A stretch of DNA of 64,000 nt, from positions 374,001 to 438,000 of the forward strand of contig JAQGDQ010000015.1 in the NCBI GenBank assembly GCA_030141605.1. The letters are read 5' to 3'. This document shows positions 1 through 26,180 of this stretch, piece by piece. The position numbers were made by a program, and so were the translations under genes. Within the stretch, counting starts at the first letter, position 1. Each line of letters begins with the position of its first letter. Under the pieces are notes generated by a model. It ran no database searches, was not told where the DNA came from, and was given only the letters and a program-made list of their open reading frames with translations. Origin of the DNA: Tubiluchus corallicola. Its lineage: Eukaryota; Priapulida; Priapulimorpha; Priapulimorphida; Tubiluchidae.

Positions 1-448
1 CGGTGATGTGTGGTTTAACCAGTCCTAATATATATTGATGAGTGGTGTTGTTTATAAAAATAAAGGGGTAGTTAATCACAAAAAGGGTTATCAGTATTAG
101 CAATATTTTGGGAAACCACTGCTCCCATCATCAAGTTACAATATATGTATGTATGTATTTCAAGAAAATATCTACTCTTATGGGTCAAGTAACTATTTTT
201 ATACCATTTTTTTCATTGAAATCAAGCAGCGATAACTTTAAACTTCTTTGTAGGCACTTAATGACAACATATGTGTTGAAAATTTGCTCAAAATTAAGTA
301 TCACATTTACTCATTAAGACACCAGTCTTCTAACATTTGATCATTAAGACAATAGTCATCTATATTTCACCTTCGTATCCTGCTTAATGTTTAGATGTCA
401 GCAGTTTTATTGACTTGCATTCTATCTGTGAGTCACTTTAGCAGTAGT

Positions 449-722
449 GAAGGCAAAGGTAAAAAACTAAAGAGAAAATAGAGAATGAGAGCAAAAGGAA
501 AAAATAAGCAAATGAGAAGAAAGAAAAAGAGGAAAATAAAGAGGAGGAAGAAGGAGGAATTAACACATTGTTGGTGGAATTTGCACCACATTGTATAACC
601 CAGATAACATTGTGTACACACCAGATAACATAGAAAAATACAAAATCAATGCAGTGAGAAAGAGAGAGATTGAGTGAGAGAGAGAGAGGGAGAGGGAGAG
701 GGAGAGGGAGCGAGAGCGAGAG
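449..722 (+). repeat. Purine-rich tract and (GA)n microsatellite
   Basis: Positions 449-560 are almost pure A/G, and 653-722 is an imperfect (GA)n/GGGAGA array. Long hydrophobic antisense reading frames here are by-products of the repeat. Confidence 0.85.
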
Positions 723-816
723 CAATTGGTCTGCAAACTCCCCTTTTTAACACGTTGTTGGCGGAATTTGTACCAAATTGTGATAGATAACATAGAAAAA
801 TACAAAATCAATGCAG
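561..816 (+). repeat. Two direct copies of a 70-95 bp repeat around the (GA)n tract
   Basis: Copy 1 (561-654) and copy 2 (748-816) share TAACAC(A/G)TTGTTGG(T/C)GGAATTTG at the start and AACATAGAAAAATACAAAAT plus CAATGCAG at the end. Copy 1 has an extra internal segment repeating CCAGATAACA. Confidence 0.8.
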
Positions 817-846
817 TTTTCATGTTGACATTGTTGTAGTCTATAC

Positions 847-15521
<14,675 letters not shown>

Positions 15522-15889
15522 TGTGAAATAACTGTTTCTGGTGACACTCTATTTACAAATATATATCTGTAGGCATAGCATTTTACCTGAATAATATACC
15601 TGAAAAATATAATAAACAAGTTAAGAGAGCCTTGTTGTAGTTGCTTTTGTTCGATACCCTATGGCAGACCTCTCAATCCTAAGAGAAAGGAAATCTGGAG
15701 ACTTTTTAAAAAAAGTTAAAAAAAGATGGATGCTTTACATTGTAAATATAAAACCAGGTTTTTGACTACCATGGAACTGCAACCTTTCAAACCAAAAAAT
15801 TAAACTGATTCAACAGTTTCGTAGTAACTTTACTAATTTAAAATAGCAAAATAACTTAGTGCATTTGCTAAAACTGTCAATCAATGTCA

Positions 15890-16060
15890 CTTGGGCAGCA
15901 AACATTTGAACAGTGGATAGTTGGGCGTAGACACTTGGGCACTGAATACTTGGGCAATGGCTCTTGGACAGCAGACACTTGGGTAGTGGACATGTAGGCA
16001 GTAGGACATTTGGGCAGTAAATACTTTGGCAGTGGACATTTGGATTTTCGACTGTGAACA
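15890..16060 (+). repeat. Degenerate minisatellite, unit about 18 bp
   Basis: Repeated variants of CTTGGGCAGTGGACA (for example ACTTGGGCACTGAATACTTG and ACACTTGGGTAGTGGACATG). Antisense frames read as Cys/Pro-rich repeats because of the periodicity. Confidence 0.75.
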
Positions 16061-16149
16061 CCCGGTGGTGTACACTTGGACAGCGGTTCCTGGACTATGA
16101 ACACTTTAAGCAGCACAAATGCCAAAATATTTTGCTAGGGAACACTATC

Positions 16150-16440
16150 AGTTCCACCTATGCAACTACCTATCTTCTTAATTACCAACCTACCTGACTG
16201 CTTACTTACCAACCAATCTACTTCTTATCTATCTGCTTACTTAGTTACTTACCCACAATTCATTTATCCACCTGCTTACCCTGCTTGCCCACCTATTTAC
16301 TTCACCAACTTTTTGCCTACCTACCTCCCACTCTTCCTACCTACCAACCTACCTATCTACTTACCCAGTTAGCTGCTTACCTATCTACTCTTTCTTGTCT
16401 ACCTATTTACCCTTTTCCTATCTACTACCCAAGTGCTATT
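16150..16440 (+). repeat. Pyrimidine-rich degenerate CTAC/TTAC repeats
   Basis: CTACCTAC, TACTTACC and CTATCTAC variants recur over nearly 300 bp, as a degenerate tetra/pentanucleotide array. No gene is seen. Confidence 0.75.
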
Positions 16441-16554
16441 GCCCAAGTGACCTAGAACCAACACTCTAAGAAGAGCTGAGTGGCAAAAGCTAAGGAGAAA
16501 CTGTACATGACAAAACCAGAAACGGAAGATTCTGCTATAGTATCTGAACAGTGC

Positions 16555-16640
16555 AGGATGAAAATAGCATAGGTGAAAATGGTACAGTTAAAAATGACAT
16601 AGTGAAAACGGTACAACAAAATTGCACAGAAAAAAAGGGC
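16555..16640 (+). repeat. Short degenerate tandem repeat, unit about 17 bp
   Basis: Variants of GTGAAAATGGTACAG recur about five times (GTGAAAATGGTACAGTTAAA, then ACATAGTGAAAACGGTACA). Confidence 0.6.
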
Positions 16641-17341
16641 ACAAATTGAAAAAAGAAAAAATTACGTACTTATAATTTTTTTTAGAAACTCAGTGTTAGG
16701 GGTATATGGTAATTATACCCTGAGGGATATAATTATTTTATTTATTTTTACCTCAGTGTCTGCCAAGAAAGTTATTCTTCAACACTGTTCGTTTGGTTGT
16801 TTTTGTCTGTCAGGAAACAATAAACCTATTAAGCACAAACTGCTTAACAGTTTTCTATGAAACTTAGTAAAGAACATGTGTAGGGGACAAGAAAGATGCA
16901 TTTTTATGCAGATTCCTAGACACGAGAAGGGTGATAACTCCAACCAAACGAGCTTAAAGCATTTGTAAAACTCCATGGAGGTTTCAGAGAGAGTGTTATA
17001 GCTAGAAGAGGAAAGAAGAGGACTTGGCTACAAGATATATTCTTTTTTATCATCTTTTTTATTTATGTATATAATCTTATAAGCTAACTCAGGATGTAAA
17101 TATATGTATTTGTCAGTCGCCAAATGGTTAAAGAAATGGAGACAAACACTAAGTAGAATGTTCTTGCATTCGTATTAATTATAATTCTGTTCTTCTTCTT
17201 CACTGAATCAAACGTCCAGGGACATGATTCTGCTCACCTCTCTATGCCAGGACTCCCTACACGCTGCAATGCCCCAAGTGGATTTGTTTCTAAGGATCAA
17301 TGCTGAAGTGTTTAAATCTTTCTGTGCAAAATCTAAGTATG

Positions 17342-18465
17342 TTAACATTTGTCCTCCTGCAGGTTTTTAGCAGGTTCTATGGCTTGTTGAAGAGCTATCT
17401 TCACTGGAACATCATCAGGTAGTCTAAGCATATACCTAATCCATCTTAAACGTTGTCTTTTTATTTTTCTTGTCCAAGGTTCTTCTTTTATTTTTTCATA
17501 TAGATCTTTGTTTGCAATTTTCTTTGGCCATCTAATACCCAAAATGTTTCTGTAATTTCGCCTTTGAAACCCATCGATTTCAGCTTTATGATTTGCTTTT
17601 AATGTCCAGAGCTCAGAGTTATACAGAAATACAGTTTCGACTAAGGCTGAGAATATTCTGATTTTTGTTTCCAAAGAAATCTTCCTATTTTCAAAAACTT
17701 TTGTGAGTTTTGAGTAAGCTGATAATGCCATTATCTTTCGTCTTAATATGTCGTCCTCTGCTGCTAGCAGACTACCGAGATACTTGCATCTTTGCCATGA
17801 TTCATCACCATGGCGTGTTATATGAAACTCTTCAGTTTTATTTTTGTTTATAACGAGATCCATTCTGTTCAGTTTCTCCTCTATTGAGTTTTTTATTTCA
17901 TCTACTTCTTCTTTGTTTCTTGTAATCCATGCCACATCATCAGCATACTGCATTGATATCGTAGTTGACTTACTTTGTAGAGAGCTGTAACTGTGTTCTT
18001 GTCTTACTTCATTCGGTATTAATTTAGGATCAAGAATTGTGTAGTTGTGATCTTCTAGGTCTTTCAATGGTATAACTTTGTCCTCAGTGAGAGCTATGGC
18101 AAGATATAAAGTGAAAAGTACAGGGCTTAGACAGTCACCCTGAGGTACTCCTTTGCTGGTAGAAAATGGCTGACTCAATTTCCCTTCACACCTGACTTGA
18201 ATTAATAGATTTTCTAACATTATACTTATGATGTACATTTCATCAGGTTCAAGGATTTCTTCCAGACAGCAAAGCAGAGTTTTTCTCCGAACGCAATCAA
18301 AGGCCTTTGACATATTATCACGAGGATATATATTGAGTAATCAGCAGAAGAGATGGCTTTTTCAGCTAGTAATTTACAGGCTTGTACTAATTCAGTAGTA
18401 TTCCTTCCTGGTTGATATGCTGCTTGGCTTGTTGGAATGTAATTCTGTTCAATGAATGTGAATAC
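17342..18465 (-). mobile_element. 5'-truncated non-LTR retrotransposon (LINE) with reverse transcriptase remnant
   Basis: On the minus strand, 18465-18314 encodes the start of the RT palm (YQPGRNTTELVQACKLLAEK, AISSADYSIYI). A 1-nt frame shift near 18311 leads into the 323-codon frame 18313-17342: MSKAFDCV, GVPQGDCLSPVLFTLYL, the catalytic MQYADDVAWI, then the thumb and C-terminal region with KIKRQRLRWIRYMLRLPDD. The endonuclease and first RT motifs are absent, so this is a dead 5'-truncated insertion. The C-terminal RLRW..YMLRLPDD motif suggests an RTE-like clade, but the clade is not proven. It lies between CFAP57 and ALKBH7. Confidence 0.9.
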
Positions 18466-18739
18466 TTAGCTAGTATAATACTTTGCATGTTTGCTTGTTT
18501 ATCTTTGCTTTATGTTTTTTCTATCAAAAGAATCAGATGAACACGTTCAGGATTTTTCGACCTTGACGGAGACCTACTAAACATATTCTAGTTTTATTAC
18601 AGAAATTAGGTGCATCAAAATAACTTCTCTGCCATTTTTTCTACTTATCCATGCGTACCATTTTTTCCTGTGGCATTTTCACCTACAAGCCATCCGAATC
18701 CGAACAACTTGCCAAATAAAATTAGGCAAATTTTCAGTT

Positions 18740-18860
18740 TGAACAGGTGACCTTGACTCTTCCACTGAAGGTCAAGGGCCAAATTATCTGAAGCCCAAAT
18801 ACTGTGGCCTAAATATCTGGGGTCCAAATTGTCTGGGGCTCAAATGTCCGGGAGCCCAAT
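18740..18860 (+). repeat. Degenerate minisatellite, unit about 17-18 bp
   Basis: Units such as GGCCTAAATATCTGGGGTCC, AAATTGTCTGGGGCTC and AAATGTCCGGGAGCCC are repeated about six times, just upstream of a (TA)n tract. Confidence 0.75.
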
Positions 18861-18944
18861 AAACCTTCAATTGCAACAATTAAACTGTTACATATACATA
18901 CATATACAATATATATATGGTACACATGCATATATTGTTGTATA

Positions 18945-18968
18945 AATATATATATATATATATATATT
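18945..18968 (+). repeat. (TA)n microsatellite
   Basis: About 12 TA units follow AT-rich ATATATATG repeats. Confidence 0.85.
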
Positions 18969-19638
18969 TGCCTGTTGGAGCCATTAACTCTCAGTGTTAA
19001 CAGCAAATAAAATTTTATAAAATTCTACCGTAGATCGACAGGGCAAAGCCTATTATATTTGTAGGCTTTTTGAGAAAAAACTGTTGTGTTCGGGCCAACT
19101 GGCAATGCAGCCTAAATTTCACCTTTGTAATAGGCTAGGATAACGCAGTTTAATTCTGTAGCTCATAAACTGGTTAACAATAATTGCTACCCTCCAAGCT
19201 TTGGGCACTCAGCTCTACCTCTTATTACTATTAGCATCCGGGTTTGTTGGATGATCAACTGAACAAGAAACTAGTTACCAGTATCTAACTTTTGTTTTTA
19301 GTTTTACTGATAAGCTTTACAATCTATGATCGAAAACATCTCTCGAACACCATTTAAAAATAACCAAAAACTCACTTTCCATAAAATAACACTACTAAAT
19401 AGTTAAAAAAGACGGACGCTTTCGCATCTCTATGGAAACGGCGTCTATAGCCCCATCTGTAGGTGTGCTTGCCGAATCCCAAAATGCAGTTGTTACACAT
19501 GGCCGTAACAGGGTTTAAATGATATCGGTTACTTGTATTATAAATATTATTTGCATAGTGCGTAACTAATGCTGTTCTGAAATTTCCTTGACAGTCTTTT
19601 GAAAGTGGTAAAAGAAAATATCAACTTTAACCACCAAT

Positions 19639-22051
19639 ATGAGTGGTAATCATCTAAATTTTATGGCGGGTGTCATTTCAAACGTGTTAGTTAGGCATAG
19701 AGGCCCATACCGCCACTCGCTAAATGAGTTAAGAGTAGACCAACAGTTTTTGAAGCGCGTTTTTTCGCAATCCGTTCAGTTCTTTCACGGACAAGCTTGT
19801 GATGAAATGGTGAATTTACCCCGAAAAGAGAAAATTGTAAGCTCTAGTCAAAAATGCATCACGTTTTCAAACACTCGAGCTAAAGAGCATATTGGCATTT
19901 CATTGAACATTTATGAAGATATTGTTTCCCCAGAAGAAGAAGACTTACTCCTGTCAGAAGTACTGCCGATATTAAAGAGGTTGAGATATGAATATGATCA
20001 CTGGGATGATGTAAGTACGTAAATAAGGAATTTCTACTTTTGTCTTCTTGTGGTCATTTCAACATTTTTTAGAGAGAACATATACTGTCAAAAGATGAAT
20101 AAGACTTAGAGGACATAATAGTAGAACAACAGACTAGATATGGTACCTTTTGTAATGGTGACCTTAGCTAACAAAAGAGAACTTGAGTCAAAGAGAAAAT
20201 TAAATTAGAGTTGTATATTGTAATACTGTATTGATATTTGCTGGGATTAAAATAATTGCATGCCAAAATAAGGAGCTCCATAAATAACAGGCTGCATAAG
20301 AAGATGAATGCGAACTGTTTGTATGAATCCAAACACACAACATTTCTGGACTTTAATGTATAGATAACTTGGGAATATGATTAAAATGTTGGAAAATATG
20401 TTTTCACAATCTGTTTTACTTATTGAGATTTCTGGAATTAGAAATAGGTAAACACCTATGTGTGAAATTGTGCACTTGGTACCATCACAATATTGCACTT
20501 TCTTACACTTATAAATACGTTGTTTTTATTGCTGCGAAGTGAGTATACATACAGACTTTTATAGTGACTTTTTATTATTGGCCGAATAAAGCTTGTTGAA
20601 GTTCTTGTTGGTTGGTTCCCGTAATGAGTGCATAATGTACATATATTCCTAGTTTCAGACTAGAGAAATTGATTATCTAACACTAAGCTCAGTAAGCTGA
20701 CACGTTCTAACACTTCTGATTAGAGTTTGATTTTTAAAAACTTTTTTTGTAGGGAATTTTTGATGTTTGCAATAACTCTTAAGAAATATTCCTGTCTGCC
20801 TAGCATTATTTGCTATGAGATGTTTTACTTATCTGGAATGTTTTCTTACTAGGCAATTCATGGTTATCGAGAGACTGAACGATCACTGTGGAAGGAAAGT
20901 AATTTGTCAGTTTTGCAACGAATACAACAATTGTTTATGCCTCCTAATGTACCTTTGTTGCCTGTAGTCCACGTGTTAGACATTGAAAAAATGGGATATA
21001 TTAAACCTCATGTAGATAGTGTTAGGGTGAGTCAGACATGAATCTTTCCTTATTGACATTATACCACCACAATTAAATACAGTAATAATCTAGAAAATTT
21101 AAAGCAAGAACAGCAAGATTTTAGTTTATGTATTGTTGTTCATTGAAAATAATGTCAACTTCCACCTATGAGAAGTTCATTTCTACTATCTTGATTTAAT
21201 TGTAAGTAATGAATTGCATATATACATACAGTCTAAAAAGCTCGATATACATTTTTGTATATGTATGTATATATAATGCTAATGTTATTTCTTATAGTTT
21301 TGTGGCAGTACTATAGCCGGCATTAGTCTGTTGTCCAATGCTATCATGAGATTTATCAACAAAAATGACAAAGAAATGTCTGCTGATGCCTTATTGTCGA
21401 GGAGGTCATTGTACGTTATGAGGTATATGTTAACTTTAGATGATTTAACTTCTTATTTTTAACCTATTAATGGTCTATGTAAATTAAACCACTTTAGTAT
21501 AGAGCAGAACAGTGTGATTAGAGATTGCTAAATAATGTGTAGATAATCAGTTAGATGATTAGTGGCAGTATTTATAAGGCCTTTTAAAATACTTCAGTTG
21601 TTAAGGTGTTCACTTCAGTATCTAAAATTTTCAGCTCTACTCTAGAGTTTTCAGGTATCAAAGTCCAAAAATGTTGGGCCCATTTTTTCCCTCTATCAAC
21701 TTTTGTGCTAAACTTTTTCAAGATCTGCGAAACATTTTAATATACACAGTTAGTTCACTCTTTTACATATATTTTGCATTAGTTGTAGCTTTTTTGAAAC
21801 AGCAAGCTGTGTTTGTCTAGTTGTAATTGTCTATGTTACTTTCTAGCGGAAACGCTCGTTACGACTATACACATGAGGTACTAGAAGACAAGTTTTCGGT
21901 GTTTGAGGGAAAACATGTGCCAAGGGGGCGCCGCATTTCTATCATCAGCCGCTGTGAACCAGTTGATCATCCTGATCATATTAATCCACATGAAGGAGAT
22001 TTAAAAAACCCATGTGGAGGAGACACTTGTAATGAACCAACATGCAGCTGA
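19639..22051 (+). CDS. ALKBH7: Alpha-ketoglutarate-dependent dioxygenase ALKBH7, mitochondrial
   Basis: Four exons (19639-20010, 20853-21026, 21298-21422, 21847-22051) with GT-AG borders and phases 0, 0, 2 give 291 residues. ALKBH7 is a mitochondrial Fe(II)/2-oxoglutarate dioxygenase of the AlkB family, linked in mammals to fatty-acid metabolism, programmed necrosis and mitochondrial pre-tRNA demethylation. Visible active-site residues: H177 and D179 in PHVDSV, H233 in YDYTHEV (iron ligands), then R253 and R259 in RGRRISIISR (2-oxoglutarate). The Asp-His spacing of 54 and the His-Arg spacings of 20 and 26 equal those I recall for human ALKBH7. FCGSTIAGISLLS and SLYVMSGNARYDY are family signatures. 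The protein is about 70 residues longer than the human one (221), mostly at the N-terminus, where a basic, acid-poor stretch (VLVRHRGPYRHSLNELR) could be a targeting sequence. The C-terminus is Cys/His-containing and of unknown use. It is transcribed divergently from CFAP57, about 4 kb away. Confidence 0.93.
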
Positions 22052-22396
22052 TAGCGATATAACATTATTGAAGTATAATTTTCAGAGTGTTTGTGAACTG
22101 TTAATGTTTGTGAACTCTAGAAGACAACTGAGACTACTAGTAATTTGAACATCAAGTTTATAAAAGCATTTTGCTTTTAAACTTCATCGCATTGATAATT
22201 TTTCAAGTCATTTTATTGTGTCATAATGTATGAATAATGGTTTTTTTATTGGGCCAATATGCTTGGTATTACATTAGTAGTTCTGTGCAATTTCACTGTC
22301 TTCTTTTAGTTAGAAAAATATTTAAAATCTATGTTCCTGCTCGTACTAGCAAATTTGCGTAGACAAATACTAATAAGTGGCTAATATATTTTATGA

Positions 22397-22402
22397 AATA
22401 AA
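22397..22402 (+). promoter_or_regulatory. ALKBH7: Poly(A) signal of ALKBH7
   Basis: AATAAA about 345 nt after the ALKBH7 stop codon, followed within 40 nt by a GT-rich tract. It implies a short 3' UTR. Confidence 0.6.
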
Positions 22403-25400
22403 ATTTTGTCATGGTACTTAGTCAAAGGTATTGTTGTTTCATTGTTGTTGTCTACTAATGCAGCTTGATCATCAAGTCCTTACATTGCAAACTTTTGAAA
22501 GAGCAGAATTCTAAAACTAAAATCATTTAGAAGCAGATATCGAGACCAGATCTGTAACTGTAAGCGCAAAAGCTACAAATAGACATAAATAGCTTATACT
22601 TTCACTTTCATGAACAGTACAGCACGTGCATTTATGCAGAGACACGTGCGGCAAGCCTATGAATAGGTTTTATTAATGTTGTGAAGAAACTCATTTGAAT
22701 ACTTCCACTGCATATGTCCAGCTGTGGGTTTGAAAGAGGTGATTTTCAAAGCTTATATTTTCATCACTTTTATGTATGATCTCATAATACTACACAATTT
22801 TTATTGTGCAGTAGTTTGTTATGAAATGTAGGTTTGATTAAAAGCCATTCAAAGGATGTCACTTCAGATGTTCGTGCAAGTTTTGAGTCAAAAAAAGTCG
22901 CCATACACATGATTCCATAACTCCACATATTAGCGTGAATTCTAAACTATGACGTGTCAAGTCGCTTAGAAACTAATTACCTTATAGCAGGTTTTGCTTT
23001 AATTTAATTTTTTGTCATTGTGATAAATCTTGGCCTGAATTAGATTGTTTGGACTCCTCGATTGCTGAGTGAGAAAAGAATTTTATATTGTCTCTGACTT
23101 GTGTTATTTTGTACGGAGTAAGTGTTTCTTACATGAAAACAGCTCTTGTACGTTTTTTGGCCATTTTATTCATGAACTTTATAATGAAGCAGAAGGTGGA
23201 CCGATTAGGAAACAGTTTTTCTTGCGTTCAGACAGCTGCAAGTAGATCTACAGCTGAATGTTTTTGGCCTTTCTTGAGAACTTTATGTTTTTGGCATTTC
23301 CTTTCCATGAACGCTTTTGTGAAGAATCAGAAAGAAAACGGACTTTACGTTTAAGAATATCTTTAGTGATTTGCAATAGGTACTGTTAAAGTTGTGGGTG
23401 AACTCATATTCTGTGTGTAAGCACTCACAAAAAATTACCAGGCATCTTAATATTGGCATTAGCTACTTCATGTGAAGTTCGTTTAATTGATTGGAAATGG
23501 TGGATTAAGTTCATTATGCTGCGTTATTATTTGTTTCATCATTATCGTCGTGTCTTTGCCACCAGCATCATATCACCCTAGCCGTTGATCTAGTGGCTCT
23601 ATGCAAGTTATAAAAGCTTCTCAGTAAAAAAATAGGAAGGACAATGTATTTCTTCATAATTTCATTAAAAAACATTTTGCACTAATATTGTGTAATATTG
23701 TTGTAGGCCTAATAACAATTGTGAAAATGAAACAATATTTTTCTACAAAGCAAATCTAGAAACTGGATTTTGAAAGTCACTTTCGCGTTATGGTTGTCCC
23801 AGCAGTTCGTTTTACATTAACTATGTTGGTGCTGCCATCTGTAATTTCAAATTAACTTGTTTTATATCTGCCAATGCATCTTATCTAAAACGAGCTTGGT
23901 AAATATTTTTGAGAACTGAAAATAAGAGCAATAATAAAGAAACTTTAAAATTACACGAAAAGGAGTAACGCCTGGTTGTTCAGATATTCAATACAACGTA
24001 ATGGACATAGTACAAAAAAATCACTAAGATTATTTTCTGGTGGGTTGAAGCAAAGCTTTATTGCATATACAGAGCACTTATTTAAATGATGATTAAAGAA
24101 CTAAATTGGAGGGTCACCAAAAACATATGAATTACGGTGTCTTTTGTACCAAAATAAGTTTTTTTGTGTATGATTAATGCAAATGAGTAATTTACCTTGA
24201 GTTTTTTATATGATTTTGCATAATTACTTCTTTGTTTTTCTGTGCACATTGGTGCTTAACTGATGTACTTTTGGTGTTTCAGTAATTCTTTTGCTTTTCC
24301 AAAATTGTGTGCAGTTCACCAAAAATAATTTTAAATGATTGTTGCGCAATATTTTTTCTAAGGTATAGTATTGTTAGTTGTTTTACTTTTTTTATTATCC
24401 GATATATTTTTTAAGAATGATTTCTTCTAGTTAGACTAGCTATTGTGAAACTGCCGTGTGGATGTTCATTATAACTTTTGCCATGAACCTGACTGCCTGT
24501 TACAGGTTTGATTGGTTTTATATATTTCCGACATTGTTAAGTCGACTTCTGAGATAAAAACAATTGTATAAGGTCTGAAATAAGAGGGAAAAGAGAGATA
24601 GCGGCCTTCAAGAAACCAAATTCACAATTTTTTTGGTATATTTATACTGAATAACAACAGCACTATGTATTATTATTGTACCATCCGCTTATAAATAGTT
24701 ACACTGCATTAAAAATTAATCATACAAAAATATTTCTAGATAACAAATATTTAATACCAAGCTGATGCTTGCACAACGTTTTTCAAGTACACGTTGCAAT
24801 AACGTGTCCTTTTTATTTAATTAACGTTTTTGATTATTGTGTTGAAATACGAAAATTGTACTTTTGTAAATTCGAAGTGTTTATGCATATTGAAAACTGG
24901 CTATTTTTTCTTTGAAAATTTTATCCTATTACAAAATTATAAATTTTGTTCGTGTTTTTTTTTTCAGAACAAAAATCTAGGAATGCAAAATAGTCCAAAC
25001 TCGAATCTGCTAAACGAAAGTACGAAGTACCTTTTCTTAATTCTGTTCGTAAAATCAACACAGGACTTTTTAACGCGCGAAGAACACAGGAAATATAGGT
25101 TGGGAAAACGTAAAATTTAACTAATAAAACAGTGTTTTGAATATAATTAATAAAGCGATGTTCACACTGTGCTTTCACGTTGAAAGTCGGCGCTACAGGC
25201 GGTCATGTGTGCGTGTCATAGTTATGAAAACTGCAGTGTTGTAATTGTGATAAATTGCAGACTCCCTTAATTAAATGTCAACTTCACACAAAGCTTGTGA
25301 TCCTGCCTCATTTGACTGCAGTTTCATGCCACACTTGCACCTGTACTGGAGAAAATGATAATTAGAAGCGTTCAATAAAAGTGGACACTCATAACGTAGC

Positions 25401-25654
25401 TTGCTTGACGTTGCGCAATTTCCATAGGTTGTTATGGCGACGGCTGGACACTGTGAACTCGGACACTAATTGTGGAAAAATTACAATGCGTACAAAAAAA
25501 AAATAGAATACGAAATGGTCATTACCCTATTAGCTTCATCTAATTAAATAACGTTTTATTTAACGCTCCTTTCGTTTTAACAAATAAATTTTATTTTAAC
25601 AAATAAAGAATAAGAAATATAGGAATTAAGTAACTGGCTCATAAAAATAGCTCG

Positions 25655-25857
25655 TGTAAGATAAAGAGAACGGAGACAGAAAGAGAAAGAGGGGAGAACT
25701 GAAAAAGTCGGAGTGAAGTAATGAGAGATTGAACCCAGCAAGACCTGCAAGAAAAGTAAAGATGAGAGAGAAATATAAAGATGGAGAGATGTAGAAAAAA
25801 AGTAGCAGGAGGAGATGAAGTGACAAATTAAAAGAAAATGAGGGAGACGAAGAGAGG

Positions 25858-25903
<46 letters not shown>
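25655..25903 (+). repeat. Purine-rich tract ending in (GA)n
   Basis: About 200 bp is nearly all A/G, followed by about 21 uninterrupted GA units (25861-25903). It is then followed by CTGCAGACTCCCTT, as in the tract near base 730. Confidence 0.88.
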
Positions 25904-25906
<3 letters not shown>

Positions 25907-26135
25907 GGGCAGATAAAACTGATCTGCAGACTCCCTTGATTCATCAACACTTTACGTCATGTTATGCTACTATGTATGGTAGTTAGCATTCATCATTATA
26001 CGTTGCATTGTGTTCATTACGTTACTTGACATTGGGTTGTGCTGTGTCATGTTGTTTTCAATTGCGAAGAGTCGTTTTCCGTTTTTTTCAAAGGAAATTT
26101 GTAAAGTAGGTTATACAAAACTGGATTGATGATAA

Positions 26136-26180
26136 CAGTGACGTCAACAGTGATGACGATGATAATGATGATCATTATAT
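26136..26180 (+). repeat. Imperfect (GAT)n repeat
   Basis: GATGATAACAGTGACG passes into GATGACGATGATAATGATGA, a short imperfect trinucleotide run. Confidence 0.6.

Larger units (their letters stand above)
15522..17341. other. Intergenic region between CFAP57 and the LINE
   Basis: Contains the CFAP57 upstream region and three degenerate tandem arrays (listed separately). No coding exon is recognised. Confidence 0.5.
18466..19638. other. Upstream region of ALKBH7
   Basis: Minisatellite and (TA)n at the left. The right part (19400-19620) is GC-richer, with CTCTATGGAAACGGCG (an imperfect RFX X-box half) and probably carries the ALKBH7 promoter. No TATA box was identified. Confidence 0.4.

Noticed and set aside
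438-725. Leu/Ser/Phe-rich 95-residue minus-strand protein
   Set aside because: Translation of the purine tract and (GA)n repeat.
15877-16125. Cys/Pro-rich repeat protein (CPLPKYLLPKCP type)
   Set aside because: Periodicity comes from the 18-bp minisatellite; there is no start context or splice support.
24830-25120. Exon starting after TTTTTTTTTTCAG at 24967 (NKNLGMQNSPNSNLLNES)
   Set aside because: The acceptor looks good but there is no partner exon, no domain, and the composition matches background.
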